Below, in pieces: positions 51,854 through 60,752 of a stretch of DNA of 64,000 bases. Position 1 is the first letter of the stretch, and every line of letters begins with the position of its first letter. This DNA is from Balneola sp. (GTDB lineage: Bacteria > Bacteroidota > Rhodothermia > Balneolales > Balneolaceae), in the NCBI GenBank assembly GCA_017643645.1, contig JAEPNB010000005.1:228219-292218 (forward strand), given 5' to 3'. A model generated the notes under the pieces. The model was not told the origin of the DNA, ran no database searches, and saw nothing but the letters and a program-made list of their open reading frames with translations. A program made the position numbers and the translations under genes.

Positions 51854-52756
51854 TTAGTTCATTTTTGCTTTGGCCGCAGAAATTAATTCAGCGATCTCTT
51901 CTTTCGAGATATTCTCTTTATTGTTGCAGTATTGACATACAATTTCCTGTGATTCACCTTTCATTTCTCTGAGATCATCGTAGTTCAGCATTGAAAGAGC
52001 ATTCAGAAAGCGATCTTTATTGCATCTGCAAAAGAAATCCACTAATTGTCGTGACAATTCTTTCACCTTAATGGGTGACATTACTTTGTGCATCACGTCG
52101 TCAATATACTGACCGTCTTCAAAGAATTTATGAACCGGAGGAAAAGAACTCAGGCGTTCCTGGAGCATATCAATCTGACCATCGGGAGCATCAGGTAGTT
52201 TCTGGATCAGCAGGCCGCCGGCTTCAGTAACTTCTCCGTTATCATTCATTCCAACATCCAGGATCAAAGCAGAGTCAACCTGCTCTGACTGAGTAAGATA
52301 GTGCGCGATATCAGAAGTCACATCTCCTTTTATCAATTGGATGGTGCTGGTTCTGGGTTCCGCTTCATTATACAAAGTTTTAGAAAAGGTAAGAAGGCCA
52401 AGACCCAGTCCTTCCCCGAATGTTGTGGATGAATCAGAGTAATCGAGTTCCGCTGCGGGATTTCCGGCGTAACCACGTACTTCTCCAAGGCTGTTCGCTT
52501 CTGCAACCAAAAAACCGATCGGTCCATTACCCTCCATTCTTAAACGAATACGCTCTTCGCCTTTCAGTTCGGAAGCCATTAACATTGTAGCGGTAAGTGC
52601 TCTTCCCAGAATAACTGTATTCAGCAGAGAAAGCTCATGTCTTTGTTGAGCTTCTTTAACGAGCTCAGATGTTTTTACTACTGATATTTTAAAATGACCA
52701 TCTTTAGATATTCCTTTTATCAGGCGGTCTTTAAACTCAAATTCCTTCTTGTTCAT
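51854..52756 (-). CDS. hslO: Redox-regulated chaperone Hsp33
   Basis: Hsp33 is an ATP-independent holdase activated by oxidation, which releases zinc from its C-terminal cysteines. The core (RLIKGISKDGHFKISVVKTS, GRALTATMLMASELKGEERI, EGNGPIGFLVAEANSLGEVRG) and the CxC/CxxC zinc centre (FFCRCNKDRF then IVCQYCNNKE) are intact. The 300 residues are typical. The following gene, a membrane protein of unknown function, is 8 bp downstream. Confidence 0.95.
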   Translation of the reverse strand: MNKKEFEFKDRLIKGISKDGHFKISVVKTSELVKEAQQRHELSLLNTVILGRALTATMLMASELKGEERIRLRMEGNGPIGFLVAEANSLGEVRGYAGNPAAELDYSDSSTTFGEGLGLGLLTFSKTLYNEAEPRTSTIQLIKGDVTSDIAHYLTQSEQVDSALILDVGMNDNGEVTEAGGLLIQKLPDAPDGQIDMLQERLSSFPPVHKFFEDGQYIDDVMHKVMSPIKVKELSRQLVDFFCRCNKDRFLNALSMLNYDDLREMKGESQEIVCQYCNNKENISKEEIAELISAAKAKMN

Positions 52757-53468
52757 GTATGTAAACTTCTTAATGAATAGACGTTAATGTATCCACAAAA
52801 GATAAGGATATTTGATGGAGAATAAATAAACAGCTACAGAGAGAGTTTCTATCAGAGGCATAGAGAGTTGCTGCTTTATAGCTGTTATTAATTAGCCATA
52901 AGTTTTTAGTGTTCCGGTATTCACTAAAAGCTAACGGCTAAGCGAATTCGAATAGAAAAAATGGATTACCATTACAGGATTGGGATTGAGCACTATAAAT
53001 ACTTCGGCTTGATCTTTTGTCCCGTTCGAGCGGGATATCAAGACAAAAGTAGGTGACCGTATTCTAGCCTGAATAGATATTTCGGTTTAATCTGGTTCCG
53101 ATGCTCTGAGTCGGAACCGAACCTTCCCGGCTACGAAGCAGTTTCTTGGGGCTATGTACTTTTGTACCGATACTGAGCTTCCTCAGCACAGGCTCCAGTA
53201 CCAAAAGCTCCCGACAAGAATTATTGACGCGAACTCCATTGCATCGACTAATCATTACAAAAGGTCTTCCTGCGTATGATGCATATTCACAAATCAGCCA
53301 GAGTGTAATGATTGCTCCTTCGGAGCCGTCGATTTCATTACGTTCTTGGCTCGCCAATAATTCTAAAGGTCGGTGTAGTTGGAAGCTTTTTTTGAAATCG
53401 TCAGGATTATAAACAGGACAATTTTTGTGAGTAAATTATCGAACTTCTACAACAACTAACTCAAAAAA
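52757..53468. other. 712-bp gene-free spacer with hairpins
   Basis: No credible gene is seen; short frames here have no codon bias or start signal. Hairpins include CCCG-TTCGAG-CGGG (53021-53034) and a longer pair, CTTTTGTACCGA to TACCAAAAG (53158-53205). Segments such as TCTGAGTCGGAACCGAACCT and CTTCCCGGCTACGAAGCAG look like decayed repeat or gene remnants. Part may be the leucine dehydrogenase gene's 3' region. Confidence 0.5.
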
Positions 53469-54644
53469 TCACTTCCTGTCATTCATGTACATTTCGCCCA
53501 TTCTGCCGGAAAAGTGGCCTTTGGAAGAGTATATCTTATGTGTTTTGCCAACTTGTGCGATACGCTTTTCAGCGAGTTTATTAGAAGCAATATGAGTTGG
53601 GATACCGTGTTCTTCAGAGAAATTCAGAATACCTAAAATAGTATCGTAGATCTTGCCTGCTTTTTGGAGGCAGCGCTCTTCATTATAACCTTCCAGTTCC
53701 CCGGCAACGTTGATTAACCCTCCTGCGTTTATCACATAATCAGGAGCATAAATAATTCCTTTATCTACCAATTCCTGCCCATGCTTTTCTTCAATATCAA
53801 GCACATTATTTGCTCCACCTGCTATGATATCACATTTGAATTGTCCCATAGTGTCATCATTGATCACGCCACCTAAAGCACATGGAGTGAAGATGTCTAC
53901 ATCCAATCCATAAATCTCATCAGGCTTTACAAGAGTTCCGTTCACTTCTTCAGCAAGCGCTTTTGCTTTGTCTTCATATATATCAGCAATGAACAGCTTT
54001 GCACCTTCTTTTGCAGCATGTCTTGCAAAAGTTGAAGCTACGTTTCCGGCTCCTTGAAGTGCAATTTTCTTTCCTTCTAAAGAATCACTTCCGTATGCTT
54101 TTTTTACGCAAGCTTTAACCCCCATATATACGCCAAAAGCGGTTACCGGAGATGGGTTTCCGCTTCCGCCCATTGACTTTGGAATACCCGTAACGAATTT
54201 AGTTTCGGAATAAACCCATTCCATATTCTCTTCTTCCATTCCAACATCTTCTGCCGTGATGTAACGACCACCCAAGCCATCTACAAAGCGACCAAAAGCG
54301 CGGAATAACATTTCTGTTTTGTCTTTATGGGGATCGCCTATAATAACCGCTTTTCCTCCACCCAGATTTAAACCGGAAATAGCAGCTTTATACGTCATAC
54401 CACGTGATAAACGAAGAACATCTTTAAGCGCAGCGGCTTCATTCTCATAATTCCACATTCTTGTACCACCCAAAGCCGGGCCTAATGTGGTGTCATGAAT
54501 AGCAATAATAGCGCGCAAACCGGATTCAGGATCAGAGCACATCACAATTTGTTCATGCCCCTTAGTCTGAAGGGCGTTAAAAATCGGAAAATTCGGATCG
54601 AGTTCTTTTGTGTTCATGGTGTCCTGTATTGTTGCTTCAGTCAT
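53469..54644 (-). CDS. Leucine dehydrogenase (Glu/Leu/Phe/Val dehydrogenase family)
   Basis: It oxidatively deaminates branched-chain amino acids with NAD. The substrate-binding GPALGGTRMWNYE, the catalytic-lysine segment ISGLNLGGGKAVIIGD and the Rossmann motif ALQGAGNVASTFARHAAKEG are all present. The C-terminal catalytic region ends with a typical basic tail. The open frame extends upstream to 54707; ATG 54644 is chosen as the first family-like start (MTEATIQDTMNT). ATG 54617 is also possible. It is divergent from recJ with a roughly 365-bp spacer. Confidence 0.92.
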   Translation of the reverse strand: MTEATIQDTMNTKELDPNFPIFNALQTKGHEQIVMCSDPESGLRAIIAIHDTTLGPALGGTRMWNYENEAAALKDVLRLSRGMTYKAAISGLNLGGGKAVIIGDPHKDKTEMLFRAFGRFVDGLGGRYITAEDVGMEEENMEWVYSETKFVTGIPKSMGGSGNPSPVTAFGVYMGVKACVKKAYGSDSLEGKKIALQGAGNVASTFARHAAKEGAKLFIADIYEDKAKALAEEVNGTLVKPDEIYGLDVDIFTPCALGGVINDDTMGQFKCDIIAGGANNVLDIEEKHGQELVDKGIIYAPDYVINAGGLINVAGELEGYNEERCLQKAGKIYDTILGILNFSEEHGIPTHIASNKLAEKRIAQVGKTHKIYSSKGHFSGRMGEMYMNDRK

Positions 54645-54707
54645 ACTAGAAAATATTTTTTTGGTGCTAAATTCGGTTTTATGGAAACGCTTCCATAAAC
54701 TCTTCAA

Positions 54708-55008
54708 TTATTTCGAAACTCTCAAATTCTGAACTTGATTATCGGTTTCAATCAAGCCTCCAAATATAGTAAAACATCCACTATTTATGGGACTTTTAAC
54801 CGCGATTTTTTGCATCCGCTGCCACATAAGCGTAAAAGACAAGGATTTAAGTACATCTGTACGCTTATAAATAAATATTTAATCTTGTAACGGATTAAGT
54901 TTTTTAGCTACGATATTGTATTTTATAAAAAATAAGCACAGATGCTTTGGCGCTTAGGCTTGACCGCCACGCAGCCTTTTATGTATAAAAAAATAAATAA
55001 GGTAAACC
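54708..55008. other. Divergent promoter region between leucine dehydrogenase gene and recJ
   Basis: AT-rich spacer with no gene. A weak hairpin TTAATC-8-GATTAA followed by TTTTTT lies at 54880-54906 on the plus strand. No operator or riboswitch was recognised. Confidence 0.4.
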
Positions 55009-56709
55009 ATGTCATTCCGCTGGGTATTCGCGCAGCAGGACGTAGGCATCCATGTGTCTGCATTAGAGCAGAAGCTGGGTGTCCCGGCCAAGATAGCCGA
55101 ATTATTGGCTATACGCGGAATAGAAACATATGATGATGCAAAACTCTTTTTCAGACCAACTATAGACAGAATTCATGATCCGTTCTTGATGAAAGATATG
55201 GATCAGGGAGCAGACAGGCTTGCGCTGGCTATCCGCAATGGCGAAAGAGTACTCGTTTACGGCGATTACGATGTCGACGGTACTACAGCTACGTCTTGTT
55301 TGTACATTTTCTTAAAAAAGTTTGGTGTGGATGTGGACTATTATATCCCCCATCGCTTTAAGGAAGGATACGGTATCAATCCCGAAGGGATAAAATATGC
55401 AGAAGACACCGGTGCTCATCTCATTGTTTCTGTGGATTGCGGCATTACAGCTATAAAAGAAGCTCTGGTTGCTAAAGAAAAAGGAATCGATCTTATTATA
55501 TGTGATCATCATACTGTGGGTGATGAAATACCGGATGCCCTGGCTGTTCTGGATCCGAAAAGACCCGATTGCACCTATCCGTTTGACGGACTTTCAGGAG
55601 CCGGTGTTGGTTTCAAGCTTATTCAGGCTACTGTCTCAAGGCTTGGACTTCCGAAAAATGTAGCTTATCAGTTTCTGGATCTGGTTGCCATTTCCATCGC
55701 TTCTGATATTGTTCCTATTGTTGATGAGAACAGGATTTTGATGAAAGAGGGACTTACCATGATTCGCAAAAAGCCGAGGGTTGGTATAAAGGCGCTTCTG
55801 GATCTCATCAGAATGCCGAGAGAGGAGATTAACACAACTAAAATAGTTTTCTCAATAGGCCCGAGAATAAATGCCGCGGGAAGAATGGGTGATGCTACTA
55901 CTGCGGTTCAATTGATGATCGCTGAAAATGAAGCGAAGGGAAAGGCTTTTGCTCATGAGCTGGAATCTGTGAATATGCGCCGTCGAGACAAGGACAGTAA
56001 AACTATGGAAGAGGCGCTGTCCATGATTGATGACAATATGGATCTGGGTGAAACCTCTATCATGGTGCTGTACAAAGAAGACTGGCATTTAGGGGTAATA
56101 GGTATCGTGGCTTCACGATTAGTAGACCTGTACCACCGCCCTGCAATTATGTTAAGCAGTGTTGAAGGAGTAATAAAGGGTTCAGGAAGAAGTATAAAAG
56201 GCTTCAACATCTACAATGCAATGAAAAAGTGTGAAGATCTGCTGGAGCAATTCGGGGGACATGAATTCGCCGCAGGACTTACTATTATGGAAGGCAAATT
56301 GACAGAGTTCAAAAGGAGAATGAATGAAATTGCTTATCTGGATTTGTCAGAGAATTCATTTGAGCCTGAACTGCAGATTGATACTGAACTGAATCTGGAA
56401 GATATTGATATGAAGTTCTGGAAACTGCTTAATCAGTTCGAGCCATTTGGTCCGCATAACCTGCGTCCGATTTTTGTAAGCAAAAAAGTAGAAGCTGTTG
56501 GAGTTCCGACAATTGTAGGAAACGGGCATTTGAAAATGAAAGTAAAACAAGGTGATTCAGGAGTTTTTGATGCCATCGGATTTAATATGCATGAGTATTT
56601 ACCATTTGTTCGCAAAGACACCTTTGATATGGCTTATGTAGTTGAAGAAAATCATTGGAATGGACGCAGAACCCTTCAGATAAGAATTAAAGATATTCAT
56701 CAGAACTAG
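55009..56709 (+). CDS. recJ: Single-stranded-DNA-specific exonuclease RecJ
   Basis: RecJ is a 5'-3' ssDNA exonuclease of recombination and mismatch or base-excision repair. The DHH/DHHA1 nuclease motifs are complete: LVYGDYDVDGTTATSC, IVSVDCGITAI, CDHHTVGDEIPDALAVLDP, and the later GPRINAAGRMGDA and FGGHEFAAGLT. An OB-fold follows, and the chain ends RTLQIRIKDIHQN. The 566 residues are typical. The start MSFRWVFAQQDV follows an AGGTAAACC region in a long spacer. Confidence 0.96.
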   Translation: MSFRWVFAQQDVGIHVSALEQKLGVPAKIAELLAIRGIETYDDAKLFFRPTIDRIHDPFLMKDMDQGADRLALAIRNGERVLVYGDYDVDGTTATSCLYIFLKKFGVDVDYYIPHRFKEGYGINPEGIKYAEDTGAHLIVSVDCGITAIKEALVAKEKGIDLIICDHHTVGDEIPDALAVLDPKRPDCTYPFDGLSGAGVGFKLIQATVSRLGLPKNVAYQFLDLVAISIASDIVPIVDENRILMKEGLTMIRKKPRVGIKALLDLIRMPREEINTTKIVFSIGPRINAAGRMGDATTAVQLMIAENEAKGKAFAHELESVNMRRRDKDSKTMEEALSMIDDNMDLGETSIMVLYKEDWHLGVIGIVASRLVDLYHRPAIMLSSVEGVIKGSGRSIKGFNIYNAMKKCEDLLEQFGGHEFAAGLTIMEGKLTEFKRRMNEIAYLDLSENSFEPELQIDTELNLEDIDMKFWKLLNQFEPFGPHNLRPIFVSKKVEAVGVPTIVGNGHLKMKVKQGDSGVFDAIGFNMHEYLPFVRKDTFDMAYVVEENHWNGRRTLQIRIKDIHQN

Positions 56710-57103
56710 CTCCAAAGTCATTCCTGCGAAGACAGGAATCTGCGGCTTTATCACAGGCATCCCTCTTTAATCTGTTTCTGATACTCAGCGTAGGAAGCTG
56801 ACCTTCCCGGATTTTATGGTTCCAATTTTATTCCGTAGGGGCGATTCGTGAATCGCCCCTACGTAAGGTTTTTATAATAATAATTTGGATTATGCCATTA
56901 ATATGATTCGCCGCTCCCCGGTAAAGGAGGTGGAATTCCTAAACTGATTCTGAGTTTTATCAACGAGTCCTCCCGTTGCAGAAAGAGCTAAAGCAATTCA
57001 AGGCCAACAAAAACAGAACTACTTTCAATTTGGTATTGCTGTTAGATAATAATCCTGATATCTTTGTCGCCCTTCAAGCTGTACAGCTTATAGGAAATCT
57101 ACC
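56710..57103. other. Gene-free spacer between recJ and tRNA-Phe
   Basis: It holds palindrome R4 copy 2 (56835-56862) and a fragment of the R3-type tail hairpin (TCATTCCTGCGAAGACAGGA, 56718-56737). The tRNA-Phe promoter should lie near 57030-57100. No gene is present. Confidence 0.6.
56835..56862. repeat. R4: 28-bp palindrome, copy 2
   Basis: It is GTAGGGGCGATTC plus its reverse complement with a GT centre, and differs from 13034-13061 by one base. Both copies are followed by GTAA. Confidence 0.85.
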
Positions 57104-57177
<74 letters not shown>

Positions 57178-57185
57178 AGACCCTT

Positions 57186-57229
57186 AAAGCCTTGAGTCGT
57201 AATTAATTAAAGCGATTCAAGGCTTTTTT
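57186..57229 (+). terminator. Terminator carried by the element after tRNA-Phe
   Basis: AAAGCCTTGAGTCG (57186-57199) pairs with CGATTCAAGGCTTT (57213-57226) with one wobble, followed by a T-run. The host tRNA terminator was left behind at attR, so the element brought a replacement. Confidence 0.88.
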
Positions 57230-57263
57230 ATTTCTACTCCTTTTTGCTTCTAATTTAGAGTTT

Positions 57264-57281
57264 GGGACACGTATGGGACAC
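57264..57281 (+). promoter_or_regulatory. Integrase arm-type sites, left pair
   Basis: Two GGGACAC units with an 11-bp period (57264-57270 and 57275-57281) are 86 bp inside attL. An equally spaced pair in the same orientation lies at 61975-61992 near attR. The symmetry fits integrase N-terminal arm binding. Confidence 0.7.
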
Positions 57282-57411
57282 GGTAGATTAATTTACCCTC
57301 AGTAAATATCTATCATTTAGATGTGGTTTAATTGAGAGCAAAGCACCCTAAAGAAGAGTTAGCAAGCGCTTAATAATCGTTACCAAATGTTAGGATTTGT
57401 TAGCATTCTTA

Positions 57412-57624
57412 CGTGTCAAAAAACTCTTGATCTTATATTCTTTTCTCTCGTGTGAAAAAACTCTTTATAAACCCTTTAAGATCAATCTTGATTCTTTTGA
57501 GCTGTTTGTTTTACCGTGCCGAAAAACTCTTCTCTTCTTTCGTGTGGAAATACTCTTAATAAAGCCTCTATTCAAGCGTAATGATCATCAAAAAATCTTC
57601 TTTCTAACGTGTCATAAAACTCTT
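57412..57624 (+). repeat. Five iteron-like 17-bp repeats, putative replication origin
   Basis: CGTGTCAAAAAACTCTT and variants occur at 57412-57428, 57449-57465, 57515-57531, 57541-57557 and 57608-57624, all in the same orientation. The consensus is CGTGYSRAAAWACTCTT. Start spacings are 37, 66, 26 and 67 bp. They lie in an AT-rich, gene-free 0.85-kb stretch next to the replication-protein candidate, as in iteron-controlled plasmid and satellite origins. Confidence 0.78.
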
Positions 57625-58061
57625 AAATGAGAATTATCATTTAGTATGAAAGTATACCCCATACCCCCAAAGAGAGAAACTTCTCTAAGTAGCGGTTTCA
57701 AGGATTTTATTCTGATAGATTATCAAGGGTGGGGGTGTAATGCTAGTGTTTCATTCTTTTTTATAGTGTCGAAAACAAATTAAAAGAGCTCTCTTATTCA
57801 GCTACTCTGATTTTAGGATTTTGACATGACACAAAAAAAGCACCGCCATTGGTTTGATATTTAAAAAGCTTTAAAGAAATGTATAAGGGTACGCTTCTCG
57901 TTTGTCTTTCTTTTAAGGCGTTCGATTCTTCCGATTTAGTCATTCCAATATTTTACTATCTTTATACCGTAGGTATTAATGACTGGGTTTATAAACCTTT
58001 CTATTCTTGTAGTTTCTACTACCTATACCTATGGCATAGCGTCTTTAATTGCATGAAAATA
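57625..58061. other. AT-rich remainder of the element's noncoding left end
   Basis: No credible gene is seen. The run CATACCCCCAAAGAG, the GTGGGGGTGTAATG segment and AT-rich tracts may belong to the replication origin. A 64-codon plus-strand frame (57879-58073) lacks coding character. Confidence 0.5.
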
Positions 58062-58820
58062 CTATTTGATTGACTTGTCTAGTAAACCCAGTTTCTCTTT
58101 TAAGGCGTCTATTGTCAAATCTCCTTTATTATAGTACTCTTGCATTTTGGAAATTACATACTCAATATGATTAAAAGGGTCATTAATACTATGGATCTCT
58201 CCTAGCTCATTAATTAAAGTATTTACTTCTTTAGTTAAATCATGTTGAGTTTCATATTCTCTAGTATCTAACATATCTGATATTGTCCTCGCTCGATAGA
58301 AAAGACTCGAACCATTGCTAGTACTATTACCACTACCATTACTAGCACTATTACCACTACCATTACCATTACTATTACTATAGCCCTTATCTAAGGGTTG
58401 GATAAGGGTAGTACTAGGCTTAGGATAGTTTGCAAATAGCTCTGTATCATTCTCATAAGCTTTGGAATAAATTCCTGCTTTGTTTAATTGATTGACGGCG
58501 CTTTTATGTGGCGGACTTGTTAGTGAAAGAGATCCTCCCGATTCTTTTTGTTGAAAGCGAACAAATTCTTTAAACCAGATCGATTGCTTATCAATCTTTT
58601 CAGCCTCGCCATCTAAACTAATTACTAGCCTGTCTATTGTTTCATTATTTACTTCAAACCCTACATACATTGAAATAACCGGATAGTTCAATAAACAAAC
58701 CCCAGCAATATCAGACCTTTCCCATAAATATTTGTAAAGCAATTTTTGCTCTGATGTTAGATTAAAAAATACTGGTTCATCCCAGTTGTTTTTAAAGAAA
58801 CGCTTTGCTGTATTTGACAT
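58062..58820 (-). CDS. Replication-initiation/replisome-organiser-like protein of the element
   Basis: The N-terminal region (AKRFFKNNWDEPVFFNLTSE, KLLYKYLWERSDIAGVCLLN) resembles the winged-helix N-terminus of phage replisome organisers and Rep proteins. A Gly/Ser/Asn linker (about residues 150-172, SNSNGNGSGNSASNGSGNST) joins it to a helical C-terminal part (DLTIDALKEKLGLLDKSIK). It is the last gene of the element's minus-strand set and abuts the iteron region, as expected for a Rep protein. The assignment is by pattern and position. Confidence 0.6.
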   Translation of the reverse strand: MSNTAKRFFKNNWDEPVFFNLTSEQKLLYKYLWERSDIAGVCLLNYPVISMYVGFEVNNETIDRLVISLDGEAEKIDKQSIWFKEFVRFQQKESGGSLSLTSPPHKSAVNQLNKAGIYSKAYENDTELFANYPKPSTTLIQPLDKGYSNSNGNGSGNSASNGSGNSTSNGSSLFYRARTISDMLDTREYETQHDLTKEVNTLINELGEIHSINDPFNHIEYVISKMQEYYNKGDLTIDALKEKLGLLDKSIK

Positions 58821-58825
58821 AATTA

Positions 58826-59017
58826 TTACTCCATTTCTTTATTGTAACCTTCAAAGAATAACCCATAATCAAATAGGCTAAAATCATCCTGTAAGCCCTC
58901 AACTATCATTGGCATTAGCTGAACGCCAAAGGTTAGGCTTTTCTCAATCTTTGCAACTGCTAAGCCTAATTCATACGGATTTAATAGTGTTGCTGATCTT
59001 ATATAGGGTTCATTCAT
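58826..59017 (-). CDS. Small unknown protein of the element, 63 aa
   Basis: A short protein beginning MNEPYIRSATLLNPYELGLA, with no domain recognised. It overlaps the winged-helix-like gene by 8 bp and precedes the replication-protein candidate by 5 bp, so it belongs to the same operon. Coupling suggests a real gene despite its size. Confidence 0.55.
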   Translation of the reverse strand: MNEPYIRSATLLNPYELGLAVAKIEKSLTFGVQLMPMIVEGLQDDFSLFDYGLFFEGYNKEME

Positions 59018-59273
59018 TGAAAAGCTCCATTTGATGATCCTCAGGAAAAAGTGCCGGATCTGATGTCAGGTATTCAACTAATTCACCTGTAATACTACAC
59101 TTTGCCAGCTTATAGACAGCTACTCTGCTTTGCTTTAATAGATCGTGTATTCTCCAGCAAATAACATTTATGCGAATACCTGTAATATTCTCAATCTCAT
59201 TTCTTGAATAGGGTTTCTCTAAAAGAAGTTTATAGATAAGCCTGTTTTGCGTTTGTCTCTCTTTTGAATCCAT
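59010..59273 (-). CDS. Winged-helix-like DNA-binding protein of the element
   Basis: The 87 residues show a helix-turn-helix outline (NRLIYKLLLEKPYSRNEIEN, ITGIRINVICWRIHDLLKQS) followed by a beta-wing-like stretch (RVAVYKLAKCSITGELVEY). It is probably a regulator of the element's replication genes. The 63-residue gene overlaps its 3' end. Confidence 0.65.
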   Translation of the reverse strand: MDSKERQTQNRLIYKLLLEKPYSRNEIENITGIRINVICWRIHDLLKQSRVAVYKLAKCSITGELVEYLTSDPALFPEDHQMELFNE

Positions 59274-59333
59274 AGTGATATTCCTATAAGCATTATTGAT
59301 TGAATACCACTATTATTGAGAAGTGATATTCTT

Positions 59334-59366
59334 AGCGCTTGGTGTTGTAGCACCGGCGCTTTTTTT
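59334..59366 (+). terminator. Plus-strand intrinsic terminator inside the element's minus-strand gene set
   Basis: AGCGC-tt-GGTG pairs with CACC-g-GCGCT around a 6-base loop, followed by seven T on the plus strand. All known genes here run on the minus strand, so it may end an antisense RNA made over 59.27-59.33 kb. On the minus strand the A-run precedes the stem, so it does not terminate the operon. Confidence 0.65.
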
Positions 59367-59550
59367 ATGCTTCAATCTTTTTGGATTCTAACCACTCTTC
59401 AATGTCGGACTTAAGCCAGCCGACAGCTCTTTCTGAAATGCTAACTCTTTTAGGTAGGTCGCCTCTTTGTTCCATTCTCCAAAGAGTAGGTAATGAAACA
59501 GATAATATTTTGCTTAATGCTTTTGGTCTTATTACTTCTAAGTTTTTCAT
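59365..59550 (-). CDS. AlpA-family transcriptional regulator/excisionase
   Basis: The 61 residues form a single winged helix: VIRPKALSKILSVSLPTLWR, MEQRGDLPKRVSISERAVGW, LKSDIEEWLESKK. This is the AlpA/HTH_17 pattern of P4-type elements and phage satellites, where AlpA-like proteins control excision or the induction switch. Position mid-element, next to a possible antisense RNA, supports a regulatory role. Confidence 0.85.
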   Translation of the reverse strand: MKNLEVIRPKALSKILSVSLPTLWRMEQRGDLPKRVSISERAVGWLKSDIEEWLESKKIEA

Positions 59551-59623
59551 GTAATTCCATTTTGTTTGGTGTTGTTACATGAAAAGTATGAGGTTTGGCT
59601 AGTGGAGTTTAAGAACTAACTAT

Positions 59624-60556
59624 TTAATTCAGAGAACTATTTATTTCTTCATATGCTTTTTTAAACCTCTTAATTAATGTTCTTTTGGTGATTATATTTT
59701 CTGTTATTAGTTCTGGGTTACTATCCAGATAACTTTCTGTAATTTGATTCCAATTAGGGCTTCCACTATATGGACCGGTCTGATGTATAAATCTCTTCCT
59801 TGAATCATTAAGTCTGTCTTTTAAATATTTTATAATTAAAGCTTGCGGAACTTCACTGTTAATTGGTCTGCCTATGTTTCCTTTTATAGGATTTGATTTT
59901 AACGAGTCAGTTAAATTTAGATTGAATTTACCGAGTCTTTTGATCTCATTAATAACCATTCCTACTTCATATTGTTTAAGCTTTAAAAAGTAAATCTCAA
60001 AAGCTTTACTCAGATAGAGGTGAATTGAGTTTATAAATCTATAATCAACCGCTTCAGCTATACCTTTATTACTTTGGATTAATTTCATATTCCTGTTGAA
60101 CCTATCTAATGATTCTTTCGTTTTTATTCCATCAGCAAAGCCAAGCGAAGAAGTGTATTTAAACAATGTCTTAAGTGATTCTGATAAATCAGTTCCTAAT
60201 GAAATGAGCTTTTCATTCACGTCGTGGGTTTCTTTTAAAGGTATCTGAAAATTAAATCTAGGATTATCGATTACTTTAAAATTAATACCGAAAAATTCTC
60301 TAAAGTGTGGATTTAATATTTCTTCAGGAAACTCATCTTTTTTTCTCTCTCGAATCTTATTTTTGTAATGATTCTGAATTACAATCAAGCTAGAAAAAAA
60401 ATTTACCCTACTATTAATTGGTTGCTTATTGTATAACAAAGCATATTGATTAGTACTAACCTGATAAGCAGAATCGTCGATATTTTGAAAGTCCAGATCA
60501 AATTCTATAAAGCTATTTTTTTCTTCTATTTTAATTCTTTTGATCTCATTGCCCAT
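59624..60556 (-). CDS. Unknown protein of the element, 310 aa
   Basis: This is a soluble, helix-rich protein with no recognised domain; distinctive segments are FREFFGINFKVIDNPRFNFQ and YSGSPNWNQITESYLDSNP. The C-terminus is basic and helical (KRTLIKRFKKAYEEINSSLN). It starts 7 bp after the 62-residue unknown gene and is separated from the AlpA gene by 73 bp. As the largest unknown in a minimal element it is a good candidate for a cargo or interference function. Confidence 0.7.
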   Translation of the reverse strand: MGNEIKRIKIEEKNSFIEFDLDFQNIDDSAYQVSTNQYALLYNKQPINSRVNFFSSLIVIQNHYKNKIRERKKDEFPEEILNPHFREFFGINFKVIDNPRFNFQIPLKETHDVNEKLISLGTDLSESLKTLFKYTSSLGFADGIKTKESLDRFNRNMKLIQSNKGIAEAVDYRFINSIHLYLSKAFEIYFLKLKQYEVGMVINEIKRLGKFNLNLTDSLKSNPIKGNIGRPINSEVPQALIIKYLKDRLNDSRKRFIHQTGPYSGSPNWNQITESYLDSNPELITENIITKRTLIKRFKKAYEEINSSLN

Positions 60557-60563
60557 AGTCAGT

Positions 60564-60752
60564 TTAATTAATTGAAGGGTTAGCTTTTAATGCAGTTATA
60601 AATATTTCATTGCTATAATAATTTTCATTCTCTGATATTAGCTTTGATAACATATCTGAAATAAGATTTTGTAACTCTAAATAGAGTTCTTGCTTTAGAT
60701 CTTCATTTTCATGCTTTTCAATAGCTTCTAATATCCGGCGCAACTCTTCCAT
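60564..60752 (-). CDS. Small acidic helical protein of the element, 62 aa
   Basis: It begins MEELRRILEAIEKHENEDLK and is helical and acidic. Its start overlaps the integrase stop by one base (TAATG), giving strong translational coupling. No family recognised; it may be an integrase or excision cofactor. Confidence 0.6.
   Translation of the reverse strand: MEELRRILEAIEKHENEDLKQELYLELQNLISDMLSKLISENENYYSNEIFITALKANPSIN

Noticed and set aside
53064..53357. 97-codon frame on minus and an overlapping frame on plus
   Set aside because: Overlapping frames in both directions, no start signal, no domain and a hairpin-rich sequence; treated as noncoding remnant.
57412..57624. CRISPR array at the repeated 17-mers
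   Set aside because: Repeats are short and degenerate with irregular 9-50 bp gaps and no cas genes; iterons fit better.
57879..58073. 64-codon plus-strand frame near the element's origin
   Set aside because: It lacks a Shine-Dalgarno site and coding pattern, overlaps the replication-gene end and runs against all other element genes.
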